64,000 nt of DNA from Vibrio sp. FE10 (GTDB lineage Bacteria > Pseudomonadota > Gammaproteobacteria > Enterobacterales > Vibrionaceae): NCBI RefSeq assembly GCF_030297155.1, contig NZ_AP028067.1, positions 806,001 to 870,000 of the forward strand, in the 5' to 3' direction. Under the pieces are notes generated by a model that saw nothing but the letters and a program-made list of their open reading frames with translations, searched no databases and was not told the origin of the DNA. The position numbers and the translations under genes were made by a program. Shown in pieces: positions 1 through 6,945 of the stretch; position 1 is the stretch's first letter, and each line of letters opens with the position of its first letter.

Positions 1-341
1 CCTATCCTCCATCGATTTTTTATGACTTAATGGCTAAGAGAAAAGTAAACCAACGCAGAACTCAACCATTTTTTTCTAAAAAACCACCACTAAACACCAA
101 AAAAACAAATCACTAAAAGTTAAAAAAACAAATAATAACAGTCACTTAAAATGACAAAGAAACCAAAAAAAAGGTAAATGATTAGGCTTTATTTTTTTTC
201 TGCGTGATTCCGTGTAATTCCTTTCTGTTTTTAGGCCCAAGGCTCTAACTTAGTCGCCACTTTCACCGCAGCGTGAAACAAAAAATCGATAACAACAGAG
301 TCAGCTACTTGTTAGCTTTAGATACCTAGGAAATACATAGT
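1..341. other. AT-rich intergenic region before the barrel gene
   Basis: No open reading frame or RNA gene is visible. The stretch is rich in poly-A runs. It ends in the leader of the outer-membrane protein at 342, where TAGGAAAT precedes the ATG as a weak ribosome binding site. I could not identify a promoter with confidence. Confidence 0.5.
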
Positions 342-944
342 ATGCAAAACAAAACAGTAAAATTTTTCGCTTTGGGCGCATTGGCAGCAGCAACGACATT
401 TGGTGCAAGTGCAGAAAATACTTATGACTACTTTGTCGGTTTTGATGCCGGTACTCATATCAGCGGTAAATCGAAGGCAACCGGAACAGAGGAAGATGGA
501 ACCCCGTTTGAAAATTCTTATGATACCGATCCGTCTTTAATTACTGGATTGAGTGGTGGTGCGATTATTAATGACCACCACAGAGTAAAAATGAACCTTG
601 CTTATGATGCTCTTGAGTTTGACGGAGAAGATCATACCATTGACCGTACAGACCTGACTGTTAGCTATGATTATATGCTACCTATCGCTAACAAGCTTAG
701 CTGGACTGTGGGTGCGCATATGGGTTACGAATTTTTTGAAAGCGATGCAGATGACCTAGATGGCCTTACTTATGGTGTTCAAACCGGTCTAGACTACAGA
801 CTAACTCAAAAATGGAGCCTAGGCGCTGAAATCGCCTACACAGCTCACGACGGTGAAGTAAAAGCTGGTGAAGGTTTATGGTCCTATGAAGAGCAAATCG
901 AAGACGACGTAACCTTTATGGCTAACGTTCAATACCACTTCTAA
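342..944 (+). CDS. outer membrane beta-barrel protein
   Basis: A 200-residue secreted protein. Residues 1-24 form a signal peptide ending in the signal-peptidase-like site GASA. The mature part is acidic and made of alternating short strands with many aromatic residues. It ends in QYHF, the terminal aromatic residue typical of proteins inserted by the Bam machinery. The size fits an eight-stranded OmpA/OmpW-type barrel. It stands alone and is followed by a strong terminator. The exact family and ligand are unknown; a role in surface adaptation or small-molecule passage is only inferred. Confidence 0.7.
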   Translation: MQNKTVKFFALGALAAATTFGASAENTYDYFVGFDAGTHISGKSKATGTEEDGTPFENSYDTDPSLITGLSGGAIINDHHRVKMNLAYDALEFDGEDHTIDRTDLTVSYDYMLPIANKLSWTVGAHMGYEFFESDADDLDGLTYGVQTGLDYRLTQKWSLGAEIAYTAHDGEVKAGEGLWSYEEQIEDDVTFMANVQYHF

Positions 945-968
945 TTGAAGCTAAACACTGTCCTTATC

Positions 969-996
969 ACTCCCGGCTTTTGCCGGGAGTTTTTTA
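969..996 (+). terminator. rho-independent terminator of the barrel gene
   Basis: A GC-rich hairpin (CTCCCGGC paired with GCCGGGAG, four-base loop) is followed by six T residues, 25 bp after the stop codon. Confidence 0.9.
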
Positions 997-1467
997 TCTC
1001 AACATAGAATTTTCACTGCGCGTCAGCATTACCGCCCCTCTAGTCCCTTCCAGCATCACTATATCTTCATTTTGATAAACCAAAACGTTATTTGATTTAC
1101 CAGATAAAAATAGTGATGTATAAGTGACTGCATGGTAGCCATCTATCACTTTGGAGGTTTGAATCGGCTCAGTGGAATATGACAACTCAAAAGCGCCATT
1201 TTCAGACTGAGTGACTTCACCACTTAGCGCAAATAACGCCACACCTTCCAATCCATCACCTTCAACTGATATAGTGGATTCTATTTTTTCTCGATTGAGA
1301 CTTACCTCAATTCTCTCTCGCCACTGACCATTGGCCTTTGAGTACCCTTGAATACGAGCAATATAACGCCCTTCAATTAGCAATTGCTGACTACTAAAAT
1401 ACAACGAGCTACCATAACCCAACAATGAGGCAATAAAGATACTTATCCAACATTTGAGACTCTTCAT
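994..1467 (-). CDS. small membrane-anchored periplasmic partner of the regulator (ToxS/TcpH/VtrC-like)
   Basis: 157 residues. A single N-terminal membrane segment (about residues 8-25) is followed by about 130 residues of alternating strand pattern with no Cys. Its start codon overlaps the stop of the upstream regulator in an ATGA, so the two are translationally coupled. ToxR-type regulators in vibrios are commonly encoded with such a partner (ToxS, TcpH, VtrC), which stabilises the periplasmic domain or completes a ligand pocket. The strand-rich domain could be a lipocalin-like barrel as in VtrC. That resemblance is my inference from pattern and size; the sequence is too divergent for certainty. 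Confidence 0.55.
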   Translation of the reverse strand: MKSLKCWISIFIASLLGYGSSLYFSSQQLLIEGRYIARIQGYSKANGQWRERIEVSLNREKIESTISVEGDGLEGVALFALSGEVTQSENGAFELSYSTEPIQTSKVIDGYHAVTYTSLFLSGKSNNVLVYQNEDIVMLEGTRGAVMLTRSENSMLR

Positions 1468-2174
1468 TTCGCTAACTCCTTTGCTAACTGAGGAAACATT
1501 ACTTCTTCAACGAAGTAATTGTCACTACGGTGAGTGGCGTTATCATGAACCGAAATGTTGTAGCGACCATTTTTAAGACCAAAAAAATATAAACAGTCGC
1601 ACTGAGACGCTTTTATCATGTCTAACACTTGTGGTGGAATTTCAACATCATGCTTGCTAAGAACTTGCTTACCATCAACGTCAAGAAGCTCATAGTCAGG
1701 ATTGAGATAGGATATTAGCTGCGTATTGGTCACTTTAGTAAACTCAAGAAACGATGCAATAAGCAAAACAACACTGGCGATACCAAGCGCGAATCTCGCC
1801 CATGTTCTCAGTGACATTGTTTTACGCCCACTGCTAGCAGGTAGAACACCTTCCACTTTATCTAGCTTACCAGCACATTCACATGACAGCATATACCCAA
1901 CTCCAACCACAGTTTTTAACTCTACTGAATTGGAAATAGCAATCGCCAAGCGAATCTTCTGAATGGATTTTTGCAATGACGAATCTGTCACTATGGTATC
2001 AGGCCAACCTGCCGACTTAAGCGCCTCTTTTGCTAATACCTGATTGGCATTGTCTAATAATGTTTTCAGTAATAAACATTCATTATAGTTAAGAGAACGG
2101 CTATGATAGGTGGTACTTACCGTCATCTTCTCTACGTCAAATATCAAATCATCACATGTGTACTGGCTAGTCAC
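1464..2174 (-). CDS. transmembrane winged-helix transcriptional regulator (ToxR/TcpP/VtrA type)
   Basis: 236 residues, GTG start with AAGGA ten bases upstream. Residues 1-100 match an OmpR/ToxR-type winged helix: a strand-rich start, NECLLLKTLL, and the wing region IQKIRLAI..VELKTVVGVGY. Residues 126-146 form one membrane helix, leaving about 90 periplasmic residues with a CDC motif near 193. Proteins of this layout bind promoters directly from the inner membrane and respond to periplasmic signals such as bile salts. The gene is co-translated with the small membrane protein at 994-1467. It is not ToxR itself: the DNA-binding domain is shorter and diverged. Target genes cannot be read from the window. 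Confidence 0.75.
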   Translation of the reverse strand: MTSQYTCDDLIFDVEKMTVSTTYHSRSLNYNECLLLKTLLDNANQVLAKEALKSAGWPDTIVTDSSLQKSIQKIRLAIAISNSVELKTVVGVGYMLSCECAGKLDKVEGVLPASSGRKTMSLRTWARFALGIASVVLLIASFLEFTKVTNTQLISYLNPDYELLDVDGKQVLSKHDVEIPPQVLDMIKASQCDCLYFFGLKNGRYNISVHDNATHRSDNYFVEEVMFPQLAKELAK

Positions 2175-2374
2175 GTCTATCCTTGTCCAAGTGTAAAAAT
2201 GGTCTCAGTCAATCATTCAAAAGCACAAGTACTAAGCTAGGGTAGCTTAATACTTGGATTTGTGAGTTACCTGTCAAAAAGGAACAGGCGAGTAATCTGA
2301 ACTAAAGGGCCTGTATATGACAATAAAATAACATTACTTAAAGCTTAGCGCAGGTTAATATAAATAAACTTATC

Positions 2375-2414
2375 AAAAAAACAAAAGCCGTGTGGGCAAA
2401 ACACAGCTTTTTTC
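2375..2414 (-). terminator. terminator downstream of bactofilin
   Basis: The hairpin (AAAGC-GTGT / ACAC-GCTTT) has T-rich tracts on both sides and lies just past the bactofilin stop on the minus strand. Confidence 0.75.
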
Positions 2415-2433
2415 ATTTCAAATTTAGTTCCCA

Positions 2434-2874
2434 TCAGGCGTATTGCTGTGCGTCTTTTTTACTTTGCTGAGGTGGCGTTTTATCACGTTTTTTCACACTC
2501 TCTAAAGGGACTACTTCTTCTGCTTTGATATTCTTTGAGCTACCTAAAAACACGCCACCTTTTTCTATCGTAAATTCAGTTGCCGAGACTTCTCCTTCAA
2601 GATATCCGTGCTCAAGAATTTGTAAGGTTTTGGAATATACTTTGCCTAAAAAACGACCATTAACAATCAGGCACTCACAACGAATCGCACCTTCCACTGA
2701 ACCTGTAGCACTGATGGTGACGCACCTGTCCGTTTCTATATTCCCCTTTACCTGACCATCTATCTGGATGTGGCAAGTAAGTTTGAACTGTCCTTCGATA
2801 AAGGTGCCTTCTGCGATGACAGTTTGAGCGCTGTGGCCATTTGGCTCTCTATTATGTTTACTAAATAATCCCAT
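2434..2874 (-). CDS. bactofilin (polymer-forming cytoskeletal protein)
   Basis: 146 residues. The central part (about 20-115) is a run of short repeats of the kind G-x-I-x-G-x-V-x-G and V-x-G-R-F-x-G-K-V, the right-handed beta-helix signature of bactofilins (DUF583). Short polar tails, the last rich in Lys and Gln, flank it. Bactofilins polymerise without nucleotide and often localise a neighbouring M23 peptidoglycan hydrolase. Here the M23 gene lies immediately upstream in the same direction and its 3' end overlaps this start by about 115 bp. GAGG precedes the ATG. The bactofilin is intact although its presumed partner is disrupted. Confidence 0.9.
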   Translation of the reverse strand: MGLFSKHNREPNGHSAQTVIAEGTFIEGQFKLTCHIQIDGQVKGNIETDRCVTISATGSVEGAIRCECLIVNGRFLGKVYSKTLQILEHGYLEGEVSATEFTIEKGGVFLGSSKNIKAEEVVPLESVKKRDKTPPQQSKKDAQQYA

Positions 2875-3008
2875 TGTACATCCTCGTTCGATTTAAAAAT
2901 CGCATCAAAATTATTCATTTCCCACTTGGTAAAAGGCAAAGGATCGAGAGAGCGCCCAACCAAACGAATTTCATAGTGAAGGTGATAACCAGTCGATAGC
3001 CCCGAGTT

Positions 3009-3018
3009 GCCCGTTAGG
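3009..3018. repeat. target-site duplication, left copy
   Basis: GCCCGTTAGG, an exact copy of 3172-3181, flanks the MITE and is what remains of the insertion target inside the peptidase gene. Confidence 0.85.
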
Positions 3019-3171
3019 CAGGGTAAACGCATGAACGTTTTTTGCTCAATTTGAGTTTAATCCTTAAGCGGAGGTCGCTTTATAATTAAACGATGTAACA
3101 ATTATTATCTAGCCGCTGAAAAGCAAGTTAGTTCATCTGCTTAAATATCAAACACTCGTGCGGTCGCCCTG
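3019..3171. mobile_element. 153-bp MITE inside the M23 gene
   Basis: The element begins CAGGGTAAACGCATGA and ends with the complement of CAGGGCGACCGCACGA. The terminal inverted repeats match at 16 of 22 positions and share CAGGG, CGCA, GA and GTTT. A perfect 10-bp direct repeat flanks it. It holds no ORF. The CAGGG tips and 10-bp duplication fit non-autonomous derivatives of the ISAs1 family; that assignment is from memory of family traits. It disrupts the LytM domain of the surrounding gene. Confidence 0.82.
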
Positions 3172-3181
3172 GCCCGTTAGG
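3172..3181. repeat. target-site duplication, right copy
   Basis: GCCCGTTAGG, identical to 3009-3018. Confidence 0.85.
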
Positions 3182-3564
3182 CCAATTAATTGACCCTTTT
3201 TTACATATTCACCACGCTTAGCTTTAAACGCACTGAGATGTGAATAAGATGAAGTAAAACCGTAAGAATGGGCCACTCGAAGAAAGTTGCCAGAGCCCTT
3301 ATTACTTTTTCTGACAACTTCAATAATTCCCTCAGCAGGCGCAAATACTGGTGTCCCAACATTCACCGCATAATCAATGCCACGATGCATACTTTTTGCC
3401 TTGGTAACGGGATGAACACGATGTCCATAATATGACGAGAGGTAACCGCTCTTAACTGGTCGACCATTGGGTATCATCTGCATCATTTGATAGCGAACAG
3501 CGGTGGTCAAAGCGGCATTATCTACTCTTTCTCTTAGATTCAAAGACTCATCGGACAAAGCCAA

Positions 3565-3840
3565 TATTTAGAAGAGATCCATAAACACTTTCAAAAAGAA
3601 GTCGCTCAACTCTTTATCAACTACATACATGCTGAATCCGTTTGTATGTCATCGGCCATTACTGGCCCTGCAAATTTTCCCGTCGAGCGCAACAGAAAGC
3701 GTCTTGCTTCCGCTATGAACAAATATGACGCCATCGCAGAGAGAGAAAAGCAGCTGTATAAACGAGGGGTAAAAGTATGGAAACTAAAAACGTTAATGGG
3801 TCACGTAAACGATTTGGAAAACTTAATTCAGTTTTCGTAG
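3565..3840 (+). pseudogene. 3' fragment of a mobile-element-type hypothetical gene
   Basis: The frame is open from the junction with the peptidase remnant and has no credible start. It encodes about 91 residues. The segment around MSSAITGPANFPVERNRKR resembles a conserved block in hypothetical proteins of phages, plasmids and integrative elements; this is recalled by pattern and not searched. The part after about 3646 could be translated from its ATG as 64 residues. It overlaps the next small ORF at 3777. The 5' portion was lost at the same junction where the peptidase lost its start. Confidence 0.55.
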
Positions 3841-3886
3841 GTATGTTTGCAGCATTATTTTCAGGGATGTTTTTTCATCGCCTCTA

Positions 3887-4983
3887 TACCGAATCAACTT
3901 GAAGATGCAGGCTTGAGAATCTGAAAATTATCATTAATTCGAGATGTCAAAGAGCCTGCGATCTCTGGAAGAGTCACTGCAAAAAATTGGTCTATTGCCT
4001 CCTTGAAGTCCCGTTTTCTTTTGAAGTAAACGTTGTTCCTCGACTTCTCATTCATTACTTTCCATAGCCGCTCTATTGGGTTGAGGTTTGGGCTGTAAGG
4101 TGGAAGATAATGCAGTTCAATATTCAGGACAAACGCCGCATCTTTGACTAAGTCACTGCGGTGATACCCCGCACCATCTAAGATGATATGAAGCTTATGG
4201 GTTAACGGATAACTCTCTCTTAACTTACAGAAAAAGCGAACAATCGTTTCACTGTTAATGTTCTCATAGTCGTGAACAATGGTTGCACCGATATCCGATA
4301 GGTTCAGTGCGCCAATAATGTTCAATCGGCTACGATTACCCGTTGTTTCAATCACTTTATCCTGACCAGTTCGTATCCAGCCACGAGATATTTTTGTTGA
4401 TAGTGTTGGGTGAACTGCATCAATAAAGACTATCGATTCATCCTCGCCACAGCTTGCCTTTAGCGCTTCATAAGCCTCGATGAAAGCTTGTTGTTTTGCT
4501 TCATCAAATTTGTGTGGAACGCCTTTCGGCTGCTTGTAGCTAAAACCATTGTGGTGAAGCCATTTGTTCATACCAGAAACCGTGTAATCAAGTCCAAATG
4601 TCTCTTTAACGTAGGCGACAATTTGATGCGTGTGAGAATAGGTTTTCTCAGTCAAATGCTCGATTAGGTGCATGGTTTGAGTTGCAGAAAGCTTGCTTTG
4701 GCTTCCGCCATTTTCAGGCTTAAGTTTTTCAGAGAAAACATAATCACTGAGATGACGAGCAACAGTCGATTCGTGAATACGAAGAGCTTGTGAAATCATA
4801 GTCTGACTCCAGCCTTCAGAAGCCAGCAAAACAGCCTTAATACGGTCGCAGACCCGACTATCACGTTCAATGTCGTGCATTTGTTCGAGTTGTAGTTTCT
4901 GCTGAGGAGTCAGTGTAATTTTCATGGTTCGTAGCATGATCCTGATTTTAAAGAAAATCAAGCACCTTCAATGATCACGGGTA
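3887..4983 (-). mobile_element. IS630-family insertion sequence
   Basis: About 1.1 kb with one transposase gene and TA on both sides (3885-3886 and 4984-4985), the hallmark target duplication of the IS630/Tc1 group. The ends are imperfect inverted repeats: TACC, then a variable stretch, then TTGAAG-TGC on each side (13 of 22 positions). Excising it with one TA restores the reading frame of the ORF it splits. Confidence 0.8.
3894..4961 (-). CDS. IS630-family transposase
   Basis: 355 residues as drawn from the first ATG; ATGs 8 or 12 codons further in are equally plausible. The N-terminal third is a helix-turn-helix region (WSQTMISQALRIHESTVARHL). The C-terminal part is a DDE domain with the acidic residues in FIDAVHP, ILDGAGYH and LNPIERLWK, followed by a basic end. 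It is full length, with no internal stop, so the element may still move. It catalyses cut-and-paste transposition into TA sites. It lies inside a small ORF of the degraded accessory region. Confidence 0.93.
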   Translation of the reverse strand: MIFFKIRIMLRTMKITLTPQQKLQLEQMHDIERDSRVCDRIKAVLLASEGWSQTMISQALRIHESTVARHLSDYVFSEKLKPENGGSQSKLSATQTMHLIEHLTEKTYSHTHQIVAYVKETFGLDYTVSGMNKWLHHNGFSYKQPKGVPHKFDEAKQQAFIEAYEALKASCGEDESIVFIDAVHPTLSTKISRGWIRTGQDKVIETTGNRSRLNIIGALNLSDIGATIVHDYENINSETIVRFFCKLRESYPLTHKLHIILDGAGYHRSDLVKDAAFVLNIELHYLPPYSPNLNPIERLWKVMNEKSRNNVYFKRKRDFKEAIDQFFAVTLPEIAGSLTSRINDNFQILKPASSS

Positions 4984-5011
4984 TATATTAATTTACAATC
5001 CCTTGGCGTTT

Positions 5012-5269
5012 ATGGACAACAAAACTAGACTAAGTATTACTTAGTATACAGAGACTAATAAAGCTAAGAAAATCTTAGCTACTGAGAAACTATATAATGA
5101 AAACCAAGTGCAATTTATTAACCCAATACCAATTAGACTCAAAGACGCTCGAAAAAAGTGCGACTTTCTCAAAAAGCGCTGGAAAACGAAACGAAGGCCG
5201 ACTTGCATCAGCTTTATAGTGCACTCCACGTTTGATAACGAAACTCATTTCTTTGTTTGTTCGAAGTAA
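5012..5269 (+). pseudogene. small hypothetical ORF with an internal amber codon
   Basis: ATG 5012 overlaps the end of the preceding small ORF. After ten codons (MDNKTRLSIT) there is a TAG at 5042-5044. The same frame then stays open for 74 codons to TAA 5267-5269, with a composition that looks coding: many Lys and Arg, ending HFFVCSK. A CAG to TAG change would explain it. No family is recognised. Its place in a chain of overlapping plus-strand ORFs suggests cargo of a former mobile element. Confidence 0.45.
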
Positions 5270-5415
5270 TTTCGATTTTGGGGCGCATCAGTGTTGAGGG
5301 AAGATCCATTTTTCTCCTCTTGTTCGTACCTCTCTCTATATTCTTTCGCTGACTTTATTTCCAGCTTAACTGCAACCTTCCTAGCTTGCTCATAGCTCAT
5401 ATAAATTTCAGACAT
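5245..5415 (-). CDS. 56-residue protein resembling a phage-integrase repeat unit
   Basis: MSEIYMSYEQARKVAVKLEI starts this short ORF, preceded by a strong site GGGAGG seven bases from the ATG. The pattern YMSYEQARKVAVKLEIKSAKEYRERY resembles the repeat found at the N-terminus of some Vibrio tyrosine recombinases (PHINT_rpt type: an S-Y-E-x-A start, then L-x-I-K-S and a Y-x-x-R-Y end). That resemblance is recalled and not searched. It overlaps the end of the opposing ORF by 25 bp. It may be a free-standing accessory factor or a remnant of the element's integrase. Confidence 0.5.
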   Translation of the reverse strand: MSEIYMSYEQARKVAVKLEIKSAKEYRERYEQEEKNGSSLNTDAPQNRNYFEQTKK

Positions 5416-5650
5416 TCAGCACCTCCCAGATCTCACATAGTTCAATCAATACTAAGGATTTCTTAATATACCAATTAGTATATAGTTTATGGTTCTCACA
5501 AATTCCAGTTTCATAATTATCAAATCAGACTTAATCACTGATGTGGATAGGCGTAGTTTTAGTATGCTTTTCTGAGTAGAACTAATTTTCATATAGATAG
5601 TTGAACAATGGTATCGTTAGATTCTTTTGCTAGTACTGTATTTGAATTGC
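5416..5650. other. AT-rich intergenic region between the small ORF and dinB
   Basis: No ORF is visible. It holds an 18-bp near-palindrome at 5466-5483 and the -35 element of the dinB promoter near its end. Base composition is more AT-rich than the housekeeping parts of the window. Confidence 0.5.
5466..5483. promoter_or_regulatory. near-palindrome upstream of the small ORF, possible operator
   Basis: ATATACCAATTAGTATAT is palindromic except for one base pair near the centre. It lies about 50 bp upstream of the minus-strand ORF at 5415, where a phage-type repressor could bind. No regulator gene is present in the window, so the role is speculative. Confidence 0.3.
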
Positions 5651-5656
5651 TATAAT
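5627..5656 (+). promoter_or_regulatory. sigma-70 promoter of dinB
   Basis: TTGCTA (5627-5632) and a perfect TATAAT (5651-5656) are 18 bp apart. The LexA box begins 2 bp after the -10 element. Confidence 0.75.
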
Positions 5657-5657
5657 G

Positions 5658-5673
5658 CTGTACAAATACACAG
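5658..5673. promoter_or_regulatory. LexA (SOS) box
   Basis: CTGTACAAATACACAG matches the CTGT-N8-ACAG consensus of proteobacterial LexA operators. It covers the expected transcription start of dinB, so LexA would block initiation until DNA damage. Confidence 0.85.
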
Positions 5674-5730
5674 TTCAAAGGTGTTGAAAAGGTTTATGCA
5701 CCTAAACCATTCAAAAACATCGATTAAAGT

Positions 5731-6780
5731 ATGCGAAAAATAATTCACATTGATCTCGACAGTTACTATGTCTCTGTAGAAGCAAGGGACAACCCCTCTT
5801 TACGTGGAATTCCTCTAGCTGTTGGAGGGAAAAATGGTCGCGGCGTTATTGCAACGTGTAGCTATGAGGCGAGAGCTTTTGGTGTGCGTTCGGCAATGTC
5901 TACAGCAAAAGCGTTACAACTTTGCCCAAGCTTAACGGTAGTGTCTGGAAATATGGAAAAGTATAAGGCGGTATCTAGGCAAATCCATGAAATATTTAGA
6001 CGGTATACGGATGTAATAGAGCCACTGTCGTTAGATGAGGCATATTTAGATGTCACAGGTTCTAATTTGTTTCAAGGTTCAGCAACTTTAATTGCAGAAG
6101 ACATACGTAAATCTATTCAAACGGAATTGAATTTAACGGCTTCAGCAGGAGTTTCCCCATTAAAGTTTGTTTCTAAAGTCGCTTCAGATGTGAATAAGCC
6201 TAACGGTATATGTATTGTCCCACCTTCTGAAATCCAAACTTTTATAGACGAATTAGAACTAGGGAAAATAAATGGTGTTGGGAAGGTGACGTTAGAGAAA
6301 TTAAACAAACTTGGCTTGTATAAAGGGGAGGATATTAAGAATTTCGATAAAAACACTTTGATTTCAAAATTTGGTAAATTTGGGCATACGCTTTGGCAAA
6401 GGTGCAATGGTATTGATGATAGAGATATTGTTGTTGAAAGGGTAAGAAAGTCAGTAGGGGTTGAACGGACATACTTAAATGATATTCATAGCCTGGATGA
6501 ATGCATGCTTGTAATAAAGCCTTTGTATGTCGAATTAGAGCAAAGGTTAGAAAAAGCGCTTGCAGATAAAGTGATCACGAAACTCGGTGTGAAGTTAAAG
6601 TTCAACGATTTTCAACAAACAACGGTTGAACATAAGTATGATGAAATGGATATGCAGTTTTTTATCAAGTTATGTGAAGAAGCCGTTGCTAGAAGTCATG
6701 GACGAAGTATACGTTTAGTCGGACTAAGTGTTGGTATTGAACCCAAGGAATCAACTGATCAATTACAACTCCCTTTGTGA
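5731..6780 (+). CDS. dinB: DNA polymerase IV, complete copy
   Basis: 349 residues, close to the 351 of the E. coli enzyme. The N-terminus IIHIDLDSYYVSVEARDNP holds the first catalytic Asp (residue 8) and the Tyr steric gate. SLDEAYLD holds the other catalytic acids, and the protein ends in a QLQLPL clamp-binding motif. It performs error-prone translesion synthesis at stalled forks and is driven here by a LexA-controlled promoter. It is clearly diverged from the second dinB 180 bp downstream and visibly more AT-rich, so it looks acquired and not a recent duplication. It is probably the only working dinB at this locus. Confidence 0.93.
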   Translation: MRKIIHIDLDSYYVSVEARDNPSLRGIPLAVGGKNGRGVIATCSYEARAFGVRSAMSTAKALQLCPSLTVVSGNMEKYKAVSRQIHEIFRRYTDVIEPLSLDEAYLDVTGSNLFQGSATLIAEDIRKSIQTELNLTASAGVSPLKFVSKVASDVNKPNGICIVPPSEIQTFIDELELGKINGVGKVTLEKLNKLGLYKGEDIKNFDKNTLISKFGKFGHTLWQRCNGIDDRDIVVERVRKSVGVERTYLNDIHSLDECMLVIKPLYVELEQRLEKALADKVITKLGVKLKFNDFQQTTVEHKYDEMDMQFFIKLCEEAVARSHGRSIRLVGLSVGIEPKESTDQLQLPL

Positions 6781-6945
6781 TTTTTGTAAGTGGATTTTTA
6801 AGAAAATGCCCATTTTTTACATAAATTTCTCAGATTTTTTTGTAAGGGGGAGTTGCAAGTGAAAGTTTGTATCTAACTCTATGTTATAAATGCGTATTCA
6901 CTCACTCAGTCAGTTAAACTTACATTTTTCACCCACAAGTTTACA

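Larger units (their letters stand above)
2760..3567 (-). pseudogene. M23 (LytM) metallopeptidase, split by a MITE and lacking its 5' end
   Basis: Two fragments on the minus strand make one peptidase. The upstream part (3148-3564) carries SSYYGHRVHP and MHRGIDYA, the first zinc ligands of LytM peptidases. It ends at GQLIGLTG before running into foreign sequence. The downstream part (2760-3032) resumes with LTGNSGLSTGYHLHYE, which holds the second zinc motif HLH. Removing the 153-bp MITE and one 10-bp target copy rejoins the reading frame through LTG-NSG. The N-terminal region is also missing: a stop lies two codons before the TTG at 3564, and the sequence beyond belongs to an unrelated plus-strand ORF. 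The ancestral enzyme probably cleaved peptidoglycan cross-links together with the bactofilin. Confidence 0.88.
3777..5028 (+). pseudogene. small single-span membrane protein ORF split by an IS630-family element
   Basis: The ORF starts at ATG 3777, overlapping the previous ORF, and encodes a basic N-terminus followed by one hydrophobic span (VFVGMFAALFSGMFF). It is interrupted after codon 36 at a TA dinucleotide by the IS at 3887-4983. Removing the IS and one TA restores a continuous frame that ends at TAG 5026-5028, giving about 49 residues. No family is recognised. The exact in-frame repair supports both the IS boundaries and the reality of the ORF. Confidence 0.6.

Noticed and set aside
2760..2874. 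115-bp overlap between the peptidase end and bactofilin as a possible fusion or frameshift
   Set aside because: Both frames are coherent and bactofilin has its own ribosome binding site; the overlap is probably ancestral.
3009..3182. GTTAGGC at both ends of the 153-bp insert looks like integron attC core sites
   Set aside because: The repeat belongs to the peptidase coding sequence, the insert has CAGGG inverted ends and no attC-type internal palindrome, so target duplication explains it better.
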